A DNA stretch of 64,000 nucleotides from Betaproteobacteria bacterium HGW-Betaproteobacteria-1 (GCA_002842435.1 PHCX01000002.1:186001-250000); one strand, 5' to 3'; positions 36,227 through 44,959 are shown, numbered from the stretch's first letter. Translations and numbers: made by a program. Notes: a model not told the origin generated them from the letters alone.

Positions 36227-37701
36227 TGCTGGCAAGACTCCAGCAGCGTTACATGGAGAACCTGAAGACCGCTGCAGGCGGTCTGTTCCTGCTGCTGGCC
36301 AGTGTGGCCGGCGGGCTGGGCGTGGTTGCCTATGTCACGTTGGTGGAAGGCAATCTCATGCTGATCTCGGCGCTGCCGTTCGTGCTGGCGATGATGATCC
36401 TGCTGGTGGTCGACAAGCGCATGCTGTTGCTGCTGATCCTGATGTTCCGCGCTTCCGGCGATGTGGTGTTCGAAATGTCCAAGTTCGGTGGCGGCTTCGG
36501 TGTCGGCGCGCTGATCAATGCGCTCATCATCTTCATCGCCATGCTGTTCGTGCTGGAGCGGCCGGGCGGCATCACGCGCAGGGTGGCTTCGATTTGGGGG
36601 CCGGTATTGCTGGTCGCTTGTGTGGCACTCGCCTATGCGCCGGAATTCAGGGACGGTTTACGCATGCTGCTGGCGTTGACCTCCTATTGCGCGGTGTTCG
36701 TCATCGCCTTTTATGTGGTCAGGTCGCGGGCCGATTTCGAGTTGTGCGTCACCACCATCCTGCTTTCTTCGCTGATTCCGGTGCTTTACGCCTTCGTCGA
36801 TATCGCGCAGAACATCAACACATTTTCAGCCGACGGTTTCAGGCTGCAGAGCACCTTCAGTCACCCGAATATCTTCGCGTTCTACATCGTTCTCTGCATC
36901 TCGCTATTGTTCTACCGGCTGAAGACACGACTGGTGCAGGCTTCGGCGGCAACACGCTGGACATTCGTCGCCTACATGCTGTTGCTGTTGGGGCTCTTGG
37001 TGATGACCAAGACGCGCAGTGCCTGGGCGGCCTGCTTCGTCATCTTTGCCGTCTACGGTTTGTTGTTCGAGCGTAAATACCTGTTTTATCTCCTGCTGGC
37101 GCTAGTGGCGGCCTTGCTGATCCCCAGCGTGCGCGACCGCCTGCTCGATCTGGGCAGCGGCAATGAATACGTGCGCAACGCGCAGCTCAACTCCTTTGCC
37201 TGGCGCCTGTTTCTCTGGGAGTCCGCCATCGAATGGATGAGCAAGGCCAAATCCCTGTTCGGCTACGGCCTCAACTCGTTCAAGCATTACTCGCCGGTGT
37301 TCTTCCCCTTGGCAGGCAACACGCATTTCGGTGCGCACAGCACCTATGTCCAGTGGTTCTTCGAGACCGGCGTGGTCGGCATCATGACGGCCATCTGGAT
37401 GTATGCGCGGCTGTTCTTCACGCTCAAGCTCGGCAGCCAACAGGACAAGCTGCGCACAGTGATCGCCATCACGCTGGTGATCGAATACCTGTTCTTCGCC
37501 TTCTCGGACAACATGCTGGATTACCTCGCCTTCAATTGGTATTTCTGGTTCTTCATGGGGGCGGCTTGCGCCATGACCATGGTGCAGCAGCGGGCCGAGC
37601 AGGAAGAGGCTGCAATGACGCAGCGACTAGTAGCACAGCAACGAGCAAGCAATACGTCCAGTTTTTTCAAGAGCAACCGCAGACATGAACCAAGATTCTG
37701 A
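36226..37701 (+). CDS. O-antigen ligase/Wzy-type polymerase
   Basis: 491-aa polytopic membrane protein with about 11-12 hydrophobic helices and the Wzy_C/WaaL signature in the large periplasmic loop: TRSAWAACFVIFAVYGL before it, then LFLWESAIEWMSKAKSLFGYGLNSF, FFPLAGNTHFGAHSTYVQWFFE. In a locus with Wzx, Wzz-like and Wza-like proteins it most likely polymerises EPS repeat units. Start chosen at 36226, coupled to the preceding stop (TGATG); an earlier in-frame ATG at 36142 lies inside the glycosyltransferase gene. Confidence 0.88.
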   Translation: MLARLQQRYMENLKTAAGGLFLLLASVAGGLGVVAYVTLVEGNLMLISALPFVLAMMILLVVDKRMLLLLILMFRASGDVVFEMSKFGGGFGVGALINALIIFIAMLFVLERPGGITRRVASIWGPVLLVACVALAYAPEFRDGLRMLLALTSYCAVFVIAFYVVRSRADFELCVTTILLSSLIPVLYAFVDIAQNINTFSADGFRLQSTFSHPNIFAFYIVLCISLLFYRLKTRLVQASAATRWTFVAYMLLLLGLLVMTKTRSAWAACFVIFAVYGLLFERKYLFYLLLALVAALLIPSVRDRLLDLGSGNEYVRNAQLNSFAWRLFLWESAIEWMSKAKSLFGYGLNSFKHYSPVFFPLAGNTHFGAHSTYVQWFFETGVVGIMTAIWMYARLFFTLKLGSQQDKLRTVIAITLVIEYLFFAFSDNMLDYLAFNWYFWFFMGAACAMTMVQQRAEQEEAAMTQRLVAQQRASNTSSFFKSNRRHEPRF

Positions 37702-38239
37702 CTGGCAGCAAGACCTCCGCCGCTATCCCCATCCCCGGCCGTTTCTCAAGGAGCAATCCATCTGGGCGGTCTGGGTCTATCGCTTCGGCCGTCGGGTCGA
37801 CCGTCGGCCTGATGGCGGCTGGAAGCGTGTGCTGACCATGCTCTACTGGCTGTTGTTTCGCGTGGTCGAGACCTTGCTGGCGACCAGTATCCCCAAATCG
37901 GCCTCGATCGGGCCGGGTTTACGCATCTGGCATTTCGGCGGCGTCTTCATCCACCCGGAGGCCAGCATCGGCAGCAACTGTACGCTGCGGCAGGGCGTGA
38001 CCATCGGCAACCGTAGCGAGGACGGCCCGGTGCCCGTCATCGGCGACAACGTCGATATCGGTGCCTATGCGCAGATACTCGGCGGCATCCGCATCGGCAA
38101 CGATTGCCGGATAGGCGCCATGACCGTGGTGCTGAGCGATGTGCCGGATGGGGCGACGGCGGTCGGCGTGCCTGCGCGCATCATCATGCCGTCCGGAGTT
38201 TCCGAATTGCCGGTGATTCTGGGAGGTGAGCCTGCATGA
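37685..38239 (+). CDS. Serine O-acetyltransferase-like hexapeptide acetyltransferase
   Basis: 184 aa with left-handed beta-helix hexapeptide repeats (about residues 70-170: ASIGPGLRIWHFGGVFIHPE, IGSNCTLRQGVTIGNRSEDG, IGDNVDIGAYAQILGGIRIG). It resembles CysE/SAT-type acetyltransferases but lies in the EPS operon, so an acetyl transfer to a sugar is more likely than cysteine synthesis. Overlaps the ligase gene by 17 nt and the next gene by 4 nt (ATGA). Confidence 0.85.
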   Translation: MNQDSDWQQDLRRYPHPRPFLKEQSIWAVWVYRFGRRVDRRPDGGWKRVLTMLYWLLFRVVETLLATSIPKSASIGPGLRIWHFGGVFIHPEASIGSNCTLRQGVTIGNRSEDGPVPVIGDNVDIGAYAQILGGIRIGNDCRIGAMTVVLSDVPDGATAVGVPARIIMPSGVSELPVILGGEPA

Positions 38240-39474
38240 GCGGATTCAAGGTCGCCTATTTCATCAATCAGTATCCCAAGGTGAGCCACAGCTTTATCCG
38301 CCGGGAGATTCTGGCGCTGGAGCGGCAGGGCTTCGAGGTGCAACGCATCGCCTTGCGCGGCTGGGATGGCGATGCAGTCGATAGCGAAGACCTGCAGGAA
38401 CGCGACAAGACCAGTTATGTGCTGCAGGACGGCATCTGGAGCTTGCTGGCTTCAACCTTCAGCATGCTGTTGAACCGGCCGCGGCAATTTTTGCAGGCAC
38501 TGCGGCAGGCGCTGAAAATGTCGCACCGGACCGACCGGCCCTGGCCGTTTCACCTGGTCTACCTGGCGGAAGCCTGCCGCATCGTGCCCTGGATGCAGTC
38601 CTTCGGTGCATCGCATGTGCACGCGCATTTCGGCACCAACTCGGCCGAGGTGGTCATGCTGGCCAGATTCCTCGGCGGCCCGGCCTACAGTTTCACCGTG
38701 CATGGGCCGGAAGAGTTCGACAAACCGCAGTTTCTCAAGCTGCGCGAAAAAGTCCGGCATGCGGCCTTTGTCGTCGCCATCAGCTCTTATGGGCGCAGCC
38801 AGCTTTACCGCTGGGTGGATTTCGCCGATTGGGACAAGGTCAAGCTGGTGCATTGCGGGCTGGAGCCAGCCTTTCATGAGAATCAGCAGGTGCCGGTTAC
38901 GGATGCGCCGCGTTTGGTCTGTGTCGGCCGCCTGTGCGAGCAGAAAGGGCAGTTGCTGCTGGTGCATGCGGTCAGCCGGTTGATGCTGAGCGGCATTGAT
39001 GTCCAGTTGGTACTGGCCGGTGACGGCGAGATGCGCGGCGAGATCGAGGCCTTGTTGCGGCAGTCTGCCTTGCAGCATTGCGTGCATATCACCGGCTGGA
39101 TCAGCAGCGAACAGGTGCGCGAGCAGATTCTGGCGGCACGGGCGCTGATATTGCCCAGCTTCGCCGAGGGTCTGCCGGTCGTCATCATGGAAGCGATGGC
39201 CTTGCGTCGGCCGGTACTCAGTACCTATGTCGCCGGCATCCCCGAACTGGTTCGGCCGGGCGAGGGCGGTTGGCTGATTCCCGCCGGCGATATCGAGGCG
39301 CTGACCGAGGCACTGAAACAGGTGCTCGCCGCGCCGCGCGAAGAGCTGGAGCGCATGGGCATACTGGCCCATGCCCGGGTGCTGAGAGACCATTCGATCG
39401 ACACCGAGGCGGCCCGTCTGGGGCGCTATTTCATGAACACGGCCGGCGCGGAATTCAGTTTCGCCGAGCCTTGA
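38236..39474 (+). CDS. Family 4 glycosyltransferase
   Basis: 412-aa GT-B enzyme: N-terminal domain begins VAYFINQYPKVSHSFIRREI, a pattern of WcaL/AmsK-type EPS transferases. The C-terminal nucleotide-sugar domain holds LVCVGRLCEQKGQLLLVHAV, VLAGDGEMRGEIEALL and ILPSFAEGLPVVIMEAMALR, the E-x7-E motif. Retaining transfer onto the growing lipid-linked oligosaccharide is expected. Start overlaps the preceding stop (ATGA). Confidence 0.9.
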   Translation: MSGFKVAYFINQYPKVSHSFIRREILALERQGFEVQRIALRGWDGDAVDSEDLQERDKTSYVLQDGIWSLLASTFSMLLNRPRQFLQALRQALKMSHRTDRPWPFHLVYLAEACRIVPWMQSFGASHVHAHFGTNSAEVVMLARFLGGPAYSFTVHGPEEFDKPQFLKLREKVRHAAFVVAISSYGRSQLYRWVDFADWDKVKLVHCGLEPAFHENQQVPVTDAPRLVCVGRLCEQKGQLLLVHAVSRLMLSGIDVQLVLAGDGEMRGEIEALLRQSALQHCVHITGWISSEQVREQILAARALILPSFAEGLPVVIMEAMALRRPVLSTYVAGIPELVRPGEGGWLIPAGDIEALTEALKQVLAAPREELERMGILAHARVLRDHSIDTEAARLGRYFMNTAGAEFSFAEP

Positions 39475-39487
39475 AAGCAGACCAGCC

Positions 39488-40678
39488 ATGATCATTCTTG
39501 AGTCGATTTTCCTGGGGTTGTTGTTGATCCTGTTCTTGCCGGTGCTGCTGTTCAGTCTGCAGGTGCTGCTGACGCTGCCAATATTCGGCAGAAACCCCGC
39601 CGCTATTGCAGCGTCAGCACGGCCTTCCATCGCAGTGCTGGTGCCGGCCCATAACGAATCCATCGGCATCCTGCCGACCCTGCAGGCCATTCGAGCCCAA
39701 TTGCAGCCGGGCGACCGTTTGCTGGTGGTCGCCGACAACTGCACCGACGATACCGCAGAGCTGGCGGCATCGGTTGGCGCCGAGGTGATCGAACGGCATG
39801 ACAGTGCACGCAGGGGCAAGGGTTACGCGCTTGATTACGGCGTGCGCTATCTTGAGTTTTCACCGCCGGATGTGCTCATCATCGTCGATGCGGATTGCAT
39901 GGTGCATGGTGACAGCCTGCAATTACTCGCCAGTCAGTGCCTGCAGACCAATAGCCCGGCGCAGGCCAGGTATTTGATGCAATCACCGGCCGGGGCAGGG
40001 CTCAAAACCCGGGTGGCCGAATTCGCCTGGGCGGTGAAGAACCGTGCAAGGCCGCTTGCCTATCAACGCTGCGGCCTGCCTTGCCAGTTGATGGGCACTG
40101 GCATGGCTTTTCCGTGGGCGTTGATACAGGCTGCAGAACTGGCAAGCGGCCATATTGTTGAAGACCTGAAGTTGGGACTGGATTTTGCCGCAGCCGGTCA
40201 TGCGCCGCAGCTATGCAGTGAGGCGCTGGTGACCAGCGTGTTCCCGGCGAATGCCGACGGCGCACAATCCCAGCGCACACGCTGGGAGCATGGTCATCTT
40301 GGCATGATCCTGACGGACGGCCCACGGCATCTGGCTTTGGCACTGCGCACGATGAACGGGCGGTTGCTGGCGCTGGTGCTGGATATGTGCGTGCCGCCGC
40401 TGGCCTTGCTCACACTGCTGGTCGTTCTGCTGGCCTTGCTCGCTGCAGTGATGTCATGGGTGAGCGGGGCTATCTGGCCCTGGGGTCTGGCGATCCTAAA
40501 CCTGTTGCTGCTCGGCATCGCGGTCCTGCTGGCATGGCTAGTCCATGGCCGGCATATCCTGTCTTTCAGCCATCTGGCCTATGCGCCTTTTTATGCGCTG
40601 GCCAAGGTGCCTCTGTACTTTAAGTTCATCTTCAAGCGTCAGGTCGACTGGGTGAGATCCAGGCGCGATCAGAGTTGA
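39488..40678 (+). CDS. Membrane-bound family 2 glycosyltransferase
   Basis: 396 aa, cellulose-synthase-like layout: N-terminal helix (about 1-25), GT-A domain (IAVLVPAHNESIGILPTLQA, VVADNCTDDTAELA, DVLIIVDADCMV), a downstream Q/R-x-x-R-W-like motif (SQRTRWEHGHLGMI) and two or three C-terminal helices (about 300-365). Typical of transferases that work at the inner membrane. Acceptor unknown. Confidence 0.88.
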   Translation: MIILESIFLGLLLILFLPVLLFSLQVLLTLPIFGRNPAAIAASARPSIAVLVPAHNESIGILPTLQAIRAQLQPGDRLLVVADNCTDDTAELAASVGAEVIERHDSARRGKGYALDYGVRYLEFSPPDVLIIVDADCMVHGDSLQLLASQCLQTNSPAQARYLMQSPAGAGLKTRVAEFAWAVKNRARPLAYQRCGLPCQLMGTGMAFPWALIQAAELASGHIVEDLKLGLDFAAAGHAPQLCSEALVTSVFPANADGAQSQRTRWEHGHLGMILTDGPRHLALALRTMNGRLLALVLDMCVPPLALLTLLVVLLALLAAVMSWVSGAIWPWGLAILNLLLLGIAVLLAWLVHGRHILSFSHLAYAPFYALAKVPLYFKFIFKRQVDWVRSRRDQS

Positions 40679-40691
40679 GCGGGTGTAAGCG

Positions 40692-41756
40692 ATGATTTTC
40701 GTTCTGCTGCAGATACTCAGGGGGGTGGCCGCATCGATGGTGGTGTTCCATCACTATGTCGCCTCCCAGCTTGAGCGGCAGTTTGAGGTGCAGCAGTGGA
40801 TAGAGGATCTGGGCGGTTCGGGCGTTGACATCTTTTTTGTCATCAGCGGTTTCATCATGATGATTACGCAGTCCGATCCCGAGCGTCCTGCTTCTTCCAG
40901 GGATTTTCTCTGGCGTCGCCTGGTGCGTATCGCGCCGCTCTATTGGGCATTGACCATTGCCGCTTTTGCGCTGGCATTGCTTGCGGGCGATGCCGTGCAC
41001 GCCGATTTCAGCCTGCAAAAGGCGCTGAGTTCCATGCTGTTCCTGCCCTTCGGCAGTGGTATCGATATGGAGATGAATGCGCACACGGCCTATGTGATCC
41101 CGATGGCATGGACGCTGACCTATGAATGGTACTTTTACCTGGTGTTCGCCGTGACATTGGCATTCGGACTGCAGCCAGTGGCGCGTCTCGGTGTCATGGC
41201 AGGCTGGTTCGCCATCAGCGTCGCCGCTGCCTTTGTTCTGCAACCGGCGTCCTTGATTTTGCAGATGGCGGGCAATCCTATCGTGTTCGAATTTCTGCTG
41301 GGCTGCCTGGTCGCCATTCTTTATCGCAAGGGTTACCGGCTTGGCGGTTTGCAGGCCGTGGCACTGGCGGCCGCTGCGGTCTTTCTGCTCAGCAATATTT
41401 TCCACCAGACTGCGTTTGAGCGGATCCTGCTGTGGGGTGTGCCTGCCTTCATGCTCATCGCCGCTGCCAGCCTGTATCAGGCCGGACGGCTTGATCTAAT
41501 CATATTGCGCCCGCTGGTCAGGCTGGGCGATATCTCCTATTCGCTCTATCTGTCGCATTTCTTTTGCCTGGCGCTTTTCGTCCGCATGCAGGATCGATCG
41601 AGCCTGCTCAACCAAGGCTTCAGCCCGTTGAGCCTGGCCTTGTTCACGTTACTGGTGTTGCTGGTTGCCGAGCTTTGTTACCGCTGCATCGAAGAACCGG
41701 CACGCAAGTATTTCAGCCGTCGCCATCGTTTGTCGGCGCAGCCGGCCAGAACATGA
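40692..41756 (+). CDS. Acyltransferase 3 family membrane protein (first copy)
   Basis: 354-aa integral membrane O-acyltransferase with about ten helices. Opens LLQILRGVAASMVVFHHYVA, with family motifs GVDIFFVISGFIM and FLWRRLVRIAPLYW, and closes IEEPARKYFSRR. Such enzymes acetylate or succinylate EPS sugars. Second of three acyl-transfer genes in the locus. Confidence 0.9.
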   Translation: MIFVLLQILRGVAASMVVFHHYVASQLERQFEVQQWIEDLGGSGVDIFFVISGFIMMITQSDPERPASSRDFLWRRLVRIAPLYWALTIAAFALALLAGDAVHADFSLQKALSSMLFLPFGSGIDMEMNAHTAYVIPMAWTLTYEWYFYLVFAVTLAFGLQPVARLGVMAGWFAISVAAAFVLQPASLILQMAGNPIVFEFLLGCLVAILYRKGYRLGGLQAVALAAAAVFLLSNIFHQTAFERILLWGVPAFMLIAAASLYQAGRLDLIILRPLVRLGDISYSLYLSHFFCLALFVRMQDRSSLLNQGFSPLSLALFTLLVLLVAELCYRCIEEPARKYFSRRHRLSAQPART

Positions 41757-41769
41757 ACGGCAGGAAAGC

Positions 41770-42816
41770 ATGATGGAGAAGCAGCGTTTTGTGGTGCTCG
41801 ACGGCTGGCGCGGCATCAGCATATTGATGGTGCTGGCGGCGCATTTATTGCCGCTCGGGCCCAAGGTCCTGCAGTTGAACGTTGCCGCAGGCCTGTTCGG
41901 CATGGTGCTGTTTTTCAATCTGTCAGGGTTCCTGATCACCCACTTCCTGCTGCATCGCACCGATGTGCTGGATTTCCTGATTCGGCGGCTGTTTCGCATC
42001 CTGCCGCTGGTCTGGTTGTACATGGCTTTCGTCCTGCTGGTTTATCCTGTTTTCGGCCCTGGTTCCAGCCCGGGCTCTAGTCTGGGCTCTAGTCTAGTAT
42101 CGGGCGAAACATGGTTGGCGCATATGCTGTTTTATGCCAATTACCCGCCCAAGCCTCTTATCCCGGCGACCGACCACCTGTGGTCGATCTGTGTGGAAAT
42201 CCATTTTTACCTGGGCATCGCCCTGCTGGTCGCGCTGTTGAAGAAAAAAGGGCTGATGCTCCTGCCTTTCCTTGGCATCGGCTTCACGCTGTTGCGGGTG
42301 ATGAACGACATGCACTTTTCGGTGATTACGCACTTTCGCATCGACGAGATTCTGGCCGGCGCCATCCTTGCACTCATTTACAACGATAAGTTGGGCAAGG
42401 GCCTGCGCGAGTTTTTCTCGCAAGGCAGCGCGCTTTTGCTGCTGCCCTTGCTGGTGGTCACCTGCCTGCCGGATGCCGGTTTCCTCAACTACCTGAGGCC
42501 GTATGTTGCCGCCGCGCTGATAGGCGTGACGCTGTTTAATCCGCAGTCGCGTCTGGTGCCCCTGCTCAACACCCGTTTTCTTGTCTACGTCGCCTCCATC
42601 TCGTATGCCCTGTATGTCATCCATATGTTCCTGATGACGTCCTGGCTTGGCAGTGGCGAGGGTTTGGAAAAATACGCCAAACGCCCCCTGCTGTTCCTGA
42701 CCCTGTTTTTTGCCGCACACCTATCCACCTTTTATTACGAAAAACGCTGGATAGCGCTGGGCAGGAGAATCTCGGAGAAATTACGACGTCAAGGAGGCAG
42801 TTATGAGTTCAAGTAG
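41770..42816 (+). CDS. Acyltransferase 3 family membrane protein (second copy)
   Basis: 348 aa, about ten helices. FVVLDGWRGISILMVLAAHL is the R-x10-H family motif, followed by VLFFNLSGFLITHFLL, FLIRRLFRILPLVW and, later, TDHLWSICVEIHFYL. AGGAAAG precedes the ATG. It contains an in-frame tandem repeat near residues 96-110 (GSSPGSSLGSSLVSG; DNA 42059-42097) in an external loop. Diverged from the upstream acyltransferase, so probably a different sugar position or acyl group. Confidence 0.9.
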   Translation: MMEKQRFVVLDGWRGISILMVLAAHLLPLGPKVLQLNVAAGLFGMVLFFNLSGFLITHFLLHRTDVLDFLIRRLFRILPLVWLYMAFVLLVYPVFGPGSSPGSSLGSSLVSGETWLAHMLFYANYPPKPLIPATDHLWSICVEIHFYLGIALLVALLKKKGLMLLPFLGIGFTLLRVMNDMHFSVITHFRIDEILAGAILALIYNDKLGKGLREFFSQGSALLLLPLLVVTCLPDAGFLNYLRPYVAAALIGVTLFNPQSRLVPLLNTRFLVYVASISYALYVIHMFLMTSWLGSGEGLEKYAKRPLLFLTLFFAAHLSTFYYEKRWIALGRRISEKLRRQGGSYEFK

Positions 42817-43804
42817 GCAAGGGTTGCTGGTCGCGGTGATGCTTGGGGTTTCAATCCCTATGCCCTTTATTTATTCGGGTGGGGCAAAGGCAGGTGAAGC
42901 CGTGTTCTCCCCCGGCAGCTTCTGGTATCAGGCTATTCCTGCCGATGTTCCGCTGCACCCGCAATCCGCAGACTTCATGAATGAATTCCTGCGGCAGAAA
43001 TCCGCCTATTACGGCACCGTCAATCTCAATACCCGGGAGTATGCCAGCCCGGTCTATACCGTCGGTGCGGGCGTTGCGACGGTCAAGGTGAAAGAGTGGG
43101 ATTGCCAGAAAAAAGGTTTCAGCTCGCCGGAGCTGGCCGCGCAATGGACTGCTGTGCCAATACCGGGCCATGCGCTGCCATCCAAGGGGACGGATGCTGA
43201 AATGACCATCTATCAGCCGTCGACCGATACGGTATGGGAATTCTGGCAGGCCAGAAAAGTGAATGACGGATGGCAGGCCTGCTGGGGAGGGCGCTTGCAG
43301 AACGCCTCGCAAAGCAACGGCGTGTTTCCCGGGCATTACGGGACGACGGCGACCAGCCTGCCTTTTCTCGGTGGCCAGATTACTGCCGAAGAGTTGAGTC
43401 GGGGCGAGATCAACCATGCCATCGGTATTTCACTGGTCGAGGCCGAGGACCACAGCATCTTTTCATGGCCGGCGAATCGATCCGATGGCCTTAACCCCAA
43501 TAATGCCCCCAACCGCATACCGGAAGGCCTCCGCTTCCGGCTCGATCCTACTGTAGATGTGGATAGCCTGAAAATGAGCAAGGCAGGGAAAGCGATTGCC
43601 AAGGCGGCACAGAAGTACGGATTCGTCGTCTGGGACAAGGCCGGTGCCCTTTCAATCCGCATGCAAAACAGCCTGTCCTACACCACGCTCGGCCAAACTG
43701 ACCCATACCCGGCCTTGTTCGAGGGCAAACCAAACTATGCGGTGCTGAATGGCTTTCCCTGGCATCGCCTGCAATTCCTGCCCATGCACTACGGCAGGCC
43801 ATGA
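42803..43804 (+). CDS. Secreted protein of unknown function in the EPS operon
   Basis: 333 aa. N-terminal signal peptide (about 1-30, ending GGAKAGEA). The mature part contains conserved-looking blocks: FWYQAIPADVPLHPQSADF, IYQPSTDTVWEFWQARKVND, GWQACWGGRLQNASQSNGVF, and late in the chain the VVWDKAGALSIRMQN block. I recall similar sequences of unknown function in actinobacteria and other soil bacteria but cannot name a domain. Many aromatic residues and the export signal suit a carbohydrate-binding or polysaccharide-modifying role, which is inference. It overlaps the preceding acyltransferase by 14 nt. Confidence 0.75.
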   Translation: MSSSRQGLLVAVMLGVSIPMPFIYSGGAKAGEAVFSPGSFWYQAIPADVPLHPQSADFMNEFLRQKSAYYGTVNLNTREYASPVYTVGAGVATVKVKEWDCQKKGFSSPELAAQWTAVPIPGHALPSKGTDAEMTIYQPSTDTVWEFWQARKVNDGWQACWGGRLQNASQSNGVFPGHYGTTATSLPFLGGQITAEELSRGEINHAIGISLVEAEDHSIFSWPANRSDGLNPNNAPNRIPEGLRFRLDPTVDVDSLKMSKAGKAIAKAAQKYGFVVWDKAGALSIRMQNSLSYTTLGQTDPYPALFEGKPNYAVLNGFPWHRLQFLPMHYGRP

Positions 43805-43842
43805 GCAGAAAAAAGCGAGTGCCTAGCTGAAAAAAGTCATGT

Positions 43843-43860
43843 TGTCTGTGCTGAGAGACA
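43843..43860. promoter_or_regulatory. Inverted repeat TGTCT-N8-AGACA, probable enhancer site
   Basis: Same half-sites and spacing as the repeat at 28376-28393. It lies 129 bp upstream of the sigma-54 promoter at 43990, compared with 130 bp at the epsA promoter, a typical position for a bacterial enhancer-binding protein. Confidence 0.72.
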
Positions 43861-43989
43861 CATAGAGTTGTTTTATATCAAATAGTTAGTGAAATTCGCG
43901 TGGATACAGTCGTGATATGCCGACAGAGCGACGGCAAAAAATATCGAGATTTTTTGTTTTATTGTATATAAAACAATAACTTGATGTTG

Positions 43990-44004
43990 TGGCACGCTAC
44001 TTGC
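43990..44004 (+). promoter_or_regulatory. Sigma-54 promoter for the wecG-galE-galU-epsL unit
   Basis: TGGCAC-N5-TTGC, identical in core to the epsA promoter. The predicted start is near 44016. Upstream DNA (about 43935-43985) is very AT-rich, which would favour bending between the enhancer and promoter. Confidence 0.82.
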
Positions 44005-44048
44005 GAACCAGTCATTTGGTGTATGACTGAACAGCAAGGAGTTTCAAT

Positions 44049-44168
44049 ATGACGAATCGTCACATCGCCGCAACGGCAGAGCCCCGTCGCTGCATCTTGA
44101 GCGCGGCAATTCATGACACATTTCATGACACATGGACGAGTCCGGATTTTCCGGGGGCGATGCCATGA
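44049..44168 (+). CDS. 39-codon ORF coupled to the wecG-like gene
   Basis: First ORF after the sigma-54 promoter. AAGGAG lies 7-8 nt before its ATG, a much better ribosome site than that of the next gene, and its TGA overlaps the ATG of the glycosyltransferase (ATGA at 44165-44168). The sequence (MTNRHIAATAEPRRCILSAA at its start) has no recognised domain. Most likely a translational-coupling leader rather than a functional protein, but a small protein cannot be excluded. Confidence 0.5.
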   Translation: MTNRHIAATAEPRRCILSAAIHDTFHDTWTSPDFPGAMP

Positions 44169-44920
44169 GCCTGAAGATGGCTGGAAGCAAACTGTCGATC
44201 GCAGGCTTTCCCGTGCAGGAGGGCACGCAAAATGAATTGGCGCAGAGTCTGCTCTCGAATCTGAAAGCACAGGAGAAAGTCACGCTGGTGTATGCCAACA
44301 GCAATTTCATCGTCAAATGCGAACATCTGCTGCCGCTGCTGCATGACGAGCGGGTGATTATCGCCAATGACGGGGTGGGCATGGATATTGTCGCCCGCCT
44401 GCTCTATGGCCGGGCATTCAAGGCGAACCTGAACGGGACGGACTTCACGCCCTATCTGTTTCGTAAATCCGAACGGCCATTGAAGGTCTTCATGTACGGC
44501 GGCAAGCCGGAGGTGGTGCGAAAAGCGGCCACCCATGTCGGCGAACAATTGGGGCAGACCGTCGTCGGCTATTGCGACGGCTATGCAGATATCCATCCTG
44601 GCGATTTGGTAGAGGCCATCAACCGCTCGGGTGCCGAGGTGCTGCTGGTGGCGCTGGGCAACCCGTTGCAGGAGGAATGGATACTGCTCAATCGCGATGC
44701 GCTTGATGTGCCTGTGGTCAGTGGCGTCGGCGCATTGTTCGATTTCTGGGCGGGGGATAAACCGCGTGCGCCGCTCTTCATTCAAAAGCTCAGGCTGGAA
44801 TGGTGCTACCGGCTTTGCCTCGAGCCTAAACGCTTGATGCGCCGCTACACCATCGATTTCCTGGTTTTCCTGCTGACCTGTATCAGGCAGCAGAAGATGC
44901 ATGGCACAAAACAGGCATGA
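44165..44920 (+). CDS. WecG/TagA/CpsF family glycosyltransferase
   Basis: 251-aa GT26 enzyme adding N-acetyl-mannosamine-type or related sugars to lipid-linked intermediates. Motifs: VYANSNFIVKCEHLLPLL, VIIANDGVGMDIVARLLYG, NLNGTDFTPYL, LLVALGNPLQEEWILLN and GALFDFWAGDKPRAP. The start at 44165 is preferred over an ATG at 44132 because it is coupled to the upstream small ORF. The basic C-terminal helix (about 225-245) may bind the membrane. Confidence 0.88.
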   Translation: MSLKMAGSKLSIAGFPVQEGTQNELAQSLLSNLKAQEKVTLVYANSNFIVKCEHLLPLLHDERVIIANDGVGMDIVARLLYGRAFKANLNGTDFTPYLFRKSERPLKVFMYGGKPEVVRKAATHVGEQLGQTVVGYCDGYADIHPGDLVEAINRSGAEVLLVALGNPLQEEWILLNRDALDVPVVSGVGALFDFWAGDKPRAPLFIQKLRLEWCYRLCLEPKRLMRRYTIDFLVFLLTCIRQQKMHGTKQA

Positions 44921-44959
44921 ATCCTGGTCGGTTAAAGATCAATCAATAAAGGTGAACAC

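Noticed and set aside
38452-39819. Long minus-strand open frame (455 codons) opposite the glycosyltransferase genes
   Set aside because: Antisense shadow of the family 4 and family 2 glycosyltransferases; no motif or ribosome site.
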